Below, in pieces: positions 60,517 to 64,000 of a DNA stretch of 64,000 nt (position 1 is the first letter of the stretch; each line of letters starts with the position of its first letter). The DNA comes from Leucobacter chromiireducens subsp. solipictus (GTDB lineage: Bacteria; Actinomycetota; Actinomycetes; Actinomycetales; Microbacteriaceae). Where the stretch lies: NCBI RefSeq assembly GCF_016758195.1, contig NZ_QYAC01000004.1, positions 1 to 64,000 of the forward strand. The letters run 5' to 3'. Both the position numbers and the translations under genes were made by a program. A model generated the notes under the pieces. It had not been told where the DNA came from, ran no database searches, and saw only the letters and a list, made by a program, of their open reading frames with translations.

Positions 60517-61725
60517 TCAGGCGGTCCCGGGCGCCAGCGGCCCGACGGCCGCGTGAGCGTCGGCGTCGCCCGGATCGACGAGCGCGCGGGCCCCGAGCTC
60601 GAAGCCCACCGCGGGGGAGAGCGCCGCGTGGCGGGTGATCACGTGCGCGTCGCGCCACAGTCGACCCACGGTGTCGCCCTCCAGGCAGGCGCGGGATCCG
60701 GCGACGAGGCTCAGCTCGTGCGTCGCGGCGGCGACGTCGGCGGTGACACGGCCCAGTATCATCCGGGCCGCGGTCAACTGCGCCGCCGGAAGCAGCTCGC
60801 CGTGCGCGACCGCGGCATCGAGTTCGTCCGCGGCGGCGAAGAGCACCGCCCGTGCCCCCGCGACGCGCGCGTGTGCGGCCCCGAGCGTCTGTGCCACGCC
60901 GGGCCGGTTGATCCCGCGCCCCGGCAGCGCGGCGACGCGCGCGCGATCCGCGTCACCCCGGACCGCTGCGGCGAGCCCCGCGACGAGTGCCTCCGCGGCA
61001 CCCACCCCCACCGCGGCGAGGCCGAGCGCGGTGCGGAGGCGGCTCGGGACGCGCAGCGCGAGCGGGCCATCCGGTTCGGGCGCGAACAGCACCGAGGTCG
61101 GGAGGAATCCGGCGCTCGGCACCACCAGCTGTGCGGCGGCGAGCGTGTGGCTGCCGGTGGCGCGCAAGCCGAGCGCCGCCCAGCGTGCGTGTACAGTCAG
61201 CGCCGCGCGCGGCACCCAGACGAACCCCGCGCCGTGCTCCGCGGTGGCGACGTTCAGGAGCGCCCACTCGGCCAGCTCGCTGTTCGACGCGTACCGCCAC
61301 ACGCCGTCGACCACCCAGTCCGGGGAGCCCGCACCCTGCGGGGCCGCGTGCGCCTCGGTGCTCGCAAACACGCCGCACCACTGGGTATCGGGATCCGCGG
61401 GGAACGCGGTCCCGCTAAGACGTGCAAATGACTGCGCGAGCAGGCTGTTGGTGTGCGAGACCACCAGGTTCCAGGCGGCCGCCGCGTGCACGCGGGCGAG
61501 CCCGGCCGCGACGCGAACCAGCCCGGCACCCCCGAACTCGCCGCCCGCCGAGAGCCGGTACCCGCCCGCCTCCCGGATCGCCGCTGTGACCGCGGGGGCA
61601 ATCTCACCGGAGGTATCGGCCGCTTCGGCGTCGGCACGGAGCAGGCCGTCGACCGCGGCGAGTCGCCCCAGAACGTCATTCGCGCGCGCAACGCCGGTCT
61701 CGACGGCGGGTGTGTGGTGGATCAT
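60517..61725 (-). CDS. Acyl-CoA dehydrogenase-fold flavoprotein (DszC/SfnC-like monooxygenase candidate)
   Basis: A 402-residue protein with the acyl-CoA dehydrogenase fold: helical N-terminal domain, beta-barrel centre (about 120-220), and C-terminal helical bundle. Several residues follow the flavin-dependent monooxygenase group (DszC, SfnC, group D) rather than true acyl-CoA dehydrogenases: the catalytic Glu region is not obvious and the C terminus ends with HVITRHAALSPAVGFELG. It lies in an operon with a sulfonate-type ABC transporter, so a role in organosulfur or nitrogen scavenging is plausible. The substrate is not proven. Confidence 0.75.
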   Translation of the reverse strand: MIHHTPAVETGVARANDVLGRLAAVDGLLRADAEAADTSGEIAPAVTAAIREAGGYRLSAGGEFGGAGLVRVAAGLARVHAAAAWNLVVSHTNSLLAQSFARLSGTAFPADPDTQWCGVFASTEAHAAPQGAGSPDWVVDGVWRYASNSELAEWALLNVATAEHGAGFVWVPRAALTVHARWAALGLRATGSHTLAAAQLVVPSAGFLPTSVLFAPEPDGPLALRVPSRLRTALGLAAVGVGAAEALVAGLAAAVRGDADRARVAALPGRGINRPGVAQTLGAAHARVAGARAVLFAAADELDAAVAHGELLPAAQLTAARMILGRVTADVAAATHELSLVAGSRACLEGDTVGRLWRDAHVITRHAALSPAVGFELGARALVDPGDADAHAAVGPLAPGTA

Positions 61726-61778
61726 CGCTGACTTCCTTCGCTGGGGGATTAGGGCTGGGTGGATCAGGGGTGGGTGCT

Positions 61779-63383
61779 TCAGAGCTGGGACTGCGGCGTC
61801 GGGAGCGCATCGGAGGTGTGGAGGAGCGCGGCGAGCAGGGCGCGGCGCGGCGCGGTCAGCGCCGGATCATCGAGCGCGCGATCCCTGCCGAGGTGGCGCA
61901 GATCGAGCTGTTCCGTGATGCGGGCCACCGGCGCGCCACCGAGCACGAGCGCGCGATCCGCGAGGGCGAGCGCATCGTCGACGTCGTGGGTCACGAAGAC
62001 GATGGTGCGGGGCCGCTCGCGCTGCATGGCCTGCACGTCGTGGATCAGCGCGCGCCGCCGCCGCACGTCGAGCCCGGCGAAGGGTTCATCGAGGAGCAGC
62101 AGGCCGCTGTCGCGCAGGAAGCCGCGGGCGAGCGCCCCGCGCTGCCGCATTCCACCCGACAATTCGGCGGGTCGGCGATGCGCGGCGTCCGCGAGCCCGA
62201 GCGCCGCGAGCTGCGCGCGCGCCGCGTCGGAGGAGACGCCCGCGAACAGCGCGACGTTGTGCTCCAGGGTGCGCCACGGCAGGAGCCGATCCTCCTGGAA
62301 TACCCACGCGGTGCGCGTGTCCGGCGCGCGCTCGACGGTGCCGTGTGCGGGCCGGGCGGTGCCCCCGAGCACGCGCAGCAGTGACGACTTTCCGATGCCC
62401 GAGGCACCCAGGATGGCGGTGATACTGCCCGGCGCCGCGGAGAAGCTCAGGTGCTCGGCGAAGAGACGTTCGCCGTGCGCAAGAGACACCTCCCGGCAGG
62501 CAATCGCGTCGGGCTGAGCCGGTGCCCGCGAGGGCTCGGGTCGTTCCGGCCCACCGCACCCCCGGCTGCTGGGGCGTACGCGCGCCGCGTCCGGCGTGCT
62601 CCGGTGCCCGGTGCCCCGAAGCCCCGTGAGCAGCCGGATCCCACCCTCGATCACCACCCACGTGCAGACGAGCACCACGGTGATCGCGATCACTCGGTCG
62701 GTCTGCATGTGCGCCTTCGCGACGACCAGCTGCTCGCCGAGCCCGCGCGAGGCCGTCAGGAATTCGCCCATCACGGTGAGTTTCCACCCGAGCCCCGCCA
62801 TGGCGAGCAGCGCGGCGCGCGCGGAGCTGAGGAGAGGCGGCAGGGTCACGTGTCGGAACCGGGTGGTGCGGGGGAGCTCGAACGCGTCGGCGAGTTCGTC
62901 GAAGCCGGGGTCGCGATCCCGCACCGCGTGCTGCAGCGCCGCGGCGAGGATCGGGGCGCTCGTGACCACAACGAGGAACACGGTGGGGCCCGCGCCGAGC
63001 CCGAACCAGATCATGGCGAGGCCCATCCAGGCCACGCTCGGGACGGCGTTGAGGATCGCGATGAGCGGCGCGAGCGCGGCGCGCGCGGCGTCGCTGAGAC
63101 CCGCGAGGAGCCCCAGCGCACCGCCCAGTACGGCGGCAACGAGGAGGCCGCCCGCGAATGTCGTGAGCGATTCGCCGAGCGCGGCGTAGGTGTCGGGCTC
63201 CCGGAGCAGGCCCCCGACCGCGGCCGCCGTAGCACCGAGGCCGGGCAGAACGATCGCGGGGAGTGCGCGTGCGGTGATCCACCACACGAGCCCGAGCACG
63301 AGCACGCTGGCGAACGACCAGATCCACGGCGCGGGGAACCCGGACCTCGGATTCCCCGCGCAGGGCGAGCGACGCGGGATCAC
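61779..63383 (-). CDS. Fused ABC transporter permease-ATPase, SsuCB/TauCB type
   Basis: A 534-residue single polypeptide joins two usually separate proteins. Residues about 15-265 are a permease with five or six helices and the EAA loop region (ELPRTTRFRHVTLPPLLSSA). After a 45-residue linker, residues about 310-530 are an ATPase with Walker A GASGIGKSS, Q-loop FQEDRLLPW, signature LSGGMRQR, Walker B LLLLDEPFAGLD and the switch His in VTHD. GTG 63383 overlaps the stop of the binding-protein gene (GTGA). It resembles alkanesulfonate, taurine or nitrate importers. Confidence 0.88.
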   Translation of the reverse strand: MIPRRSPCAGNPRSGFPAPWIWSFASVLVLGLVWWITARALPAIVLPGLGATAAAVGGLLREPDTYAALGESLTTFAGGLLVAAVLGGALGLLAGLSDAARAALAPLIAILNAVPSVAWMGLAMIWFGLGAGPTVFLVVVTSAPILAAALQHAVRDRDPGFDELADAFELPRTTRFRHVTLPPLLSSARAALLAMAGLGWKLTVMGEFLTASRGLGEQLVVAKAHMQTDRVIAITVVLVCTWVVIEGGIRLLTGLRGTGHRSTPDAARVRPSSRGCGGPERPEPSRAPAQPDAIACREVSLAHGERLFAEHLSFSAAPGSITAILGASGIGKSSLLRVLGGTARPAHGTVERAPDTRTAWVFQEDRLLPWRTLEHNVALFAGVSSDAARAQLAALGLADAAHRRPAELSGGMRQRGALARGFLRDSGLLLLDEPFAGLDVRRRRALIHDVQAMQRERPRTIVFVTHDVDDALALADRALVLGGAPVARITEQLDLRHLGRDRALDDPALTAPRRALLAALLHTSDALPTPQSQL

Positions 63384-64000
63384 CGCTGGTAGAAGCTCGC
63401 CTCGGGCAGCGCGCCGCCGACGCTCTCCGGCCAGCGCGTGAGGAGTGTGCTGAAGTACTGTTCCACCGCCGGGCGCGCTTCGGACGCGGCCTGCGCATCC
63501 CACGCGATCCTGGGGATTGCGGCGGCCACGATGGCTCCCGGGAGGCCCAGCTCACGCTCGGCGAGCGCTCCCGCTTCCTCCGGATGCTCTGACACCCAGG
63601 TTGCCGCCTCGGCGTACGCCTCCTGGAACGCGGCGGTGGTCTCCTCGTGTTCCGCGGCGAAGCTGCCGTTGACGAAGGTGCCGGCGGTGGGGAGCGGCAG
63701 CTTCGAGTCGGTGAGATCCGCCCACTCGGCAGCGAAGTCGATCAGGTTTCGCGCTTCGGGGTCCCGGGCCTGGAGCATCGTGACCTGGGGTTCGACGGTG
63801 ACGAGCGAGGAAATCTGGCCGGAGAGGAACTGTTCGGGGCCGTTCATCGGGTCGACGTAGACGATGTCCACACTGTCCGAGAGCCCGTGTTGTTCGAGTA
63901 TGAGCTGCATGGTGTAGTCGACCGCGGAGGCGCGCATGGCGATGTGCAACTGGGTCCCCGCGAGATCCGCGACCGACTGGATCGCCGGATCGTGGGTGAC
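63380..64000 (-). CDS. ABC transporter substrate-binding protein (partial; C-terminal 206 aa)
   Basis: The gene runs off the right edge. The visible part begins VTHDPAIQSVADLAGTQLHI, the lobe-switch segment usual in SsuA/TauA/NitT-type binding proteins (SVADLxG), followed by VDIVYVDPMNGPEQFLSGQISSLVTVEPQ. The N-terminal signal peptide and first lobe lie beyond 64000. It is the first gene of this operon in view and overlaps the fused permease-ATPase by 4 nt. The family binds sulfonates, taurine, nitrate or thiamine precursors; with the downstream flavoprotein, sulfonates are the best guess. Confidence 0.85.
   Translation of the reverse strand, partial: VTHDPAIQSVADLAGTQLHIAMRASAVDYTMQLILEQHGLSDSVDIVYVDPMNGPEQFLSGQISSLVTVEPQVTMLQARDPEARNLIDFAAEWADLTDSKLPLPTAGTFVNGSFAAEHEETTAAFQEAYAEAATWVSEHPEEAGALAERELGLPGAIVAAAIPRIAWDAQAASEARPAVEQYFSTLLTRWPESVGGALPEASFYQR

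Overview
The window is GC-rich chromosomal DNA of an actinobacterium, most likely Micrococcales/Microbacteriaceae (Leucobacter-like; the family is inferred from gene order and style, not proven). Actinobacterial markers seen directly are mycothiol ligase MshC, RNA polymerase-binding RbpA, the WYL pair PafB/PafC, a HelY-type helicase, a DUF3043 protein, and a cytochrome bcc:aa3 branch with a di-heme QcrC and CtaF. The gene order uppP-mshC-PAC2-HAD-trmI-(FKBP)-pafB-pafC-tatC-helY-lnt-rbpA and the block erpA-ctaC-ctaD-ctaF...qcrB-qcrA-qcrC-ctaE-trpD are conserved actinobacterial core synteny. There is no prophage, insertion sequence or CRISPR array.

Layout. 1-6.9 kb: the tail of a probable second SSB, a degenerate repeat block, a FAD-linked oxidase, GluQ, GerW/SGNH hydrolase, a DEAD/DEAH helicase and YbaK. 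7.0-7.1 kb: tRNA-Leu(GAG) with a terminator. 7.2-24.3 kb: an SDR, an M20 peptidase, the uppP-mshC pair, PAC2, HAD, TrmI, FKBP lipoprotein, PafBC, TatC, HelY, Lnt, RbpA and a second SDR. 24.7-33.9 kb: gltB-gltD, an NAD(P)-binding protein, a SAM methyltransferase and a TauE/SafE permease. 34-37.5 kb: hisD-nrdR-pyrD and a DUF3043 protein. 37.6-49.5 kb: ErpA, cytochrome oxidase ctaCDF, GNAT, a short TetR and MntH, then the opposing qcrB-qcrA-qcrC-ctaE operon and trpD. 49.6-57 kb: M23 peptidase, BCCT transporter, TrpF, Mn/Fe-SOD, FdxA, SoxR, an AlkZ-like protein and a GatB/YqeY protein. 57-64 kb: accessory genes, namely AHSA1, a PACE efflux protein, an MFS/TetR pair, and a sulfonate-type ABC operon with a flavin monooxygenase-like protein.

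How the parts work together. The CtaCDEF and QcrABC proteins form the aerobic bcc:aa3 supercomplex; erpA (Fe-S insertion) sits beside them and qcrA encodes the Rieske protein. SoxR, FdxA and SodA form an oxidative-stress cluster: the fdxA promoter has a perfect 18-bp SoxR palindrome inside a 19-bp spacer. mntH has a DtxR/MntR-like box on its -10 element. The MFS/TetR pair has its own inverted-repeat operator. Many genes use a TANNNT hexamer 6-7 nt before the start codon, which predicts leaderless mRNAs.

Most notable: (i) the SoxR-type promoter facing fdxA/sodA; (ii) a gene-order scar where the Pup-proteasome block (mpa-dop-pup-prcBA-pafA) would be expected, with PAC2 and PafBC retained; (iii) the leaderless promoter series; (iv) the metal-box/leaderless mntH promoter; (v) the degenerate, G-quadruplex-capable repeat block at 340-720. 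Convergent genes are separated by strong palindromic terminators, or their 3' ends overlap (lnt/rbpA, methyltransferase/TauE).
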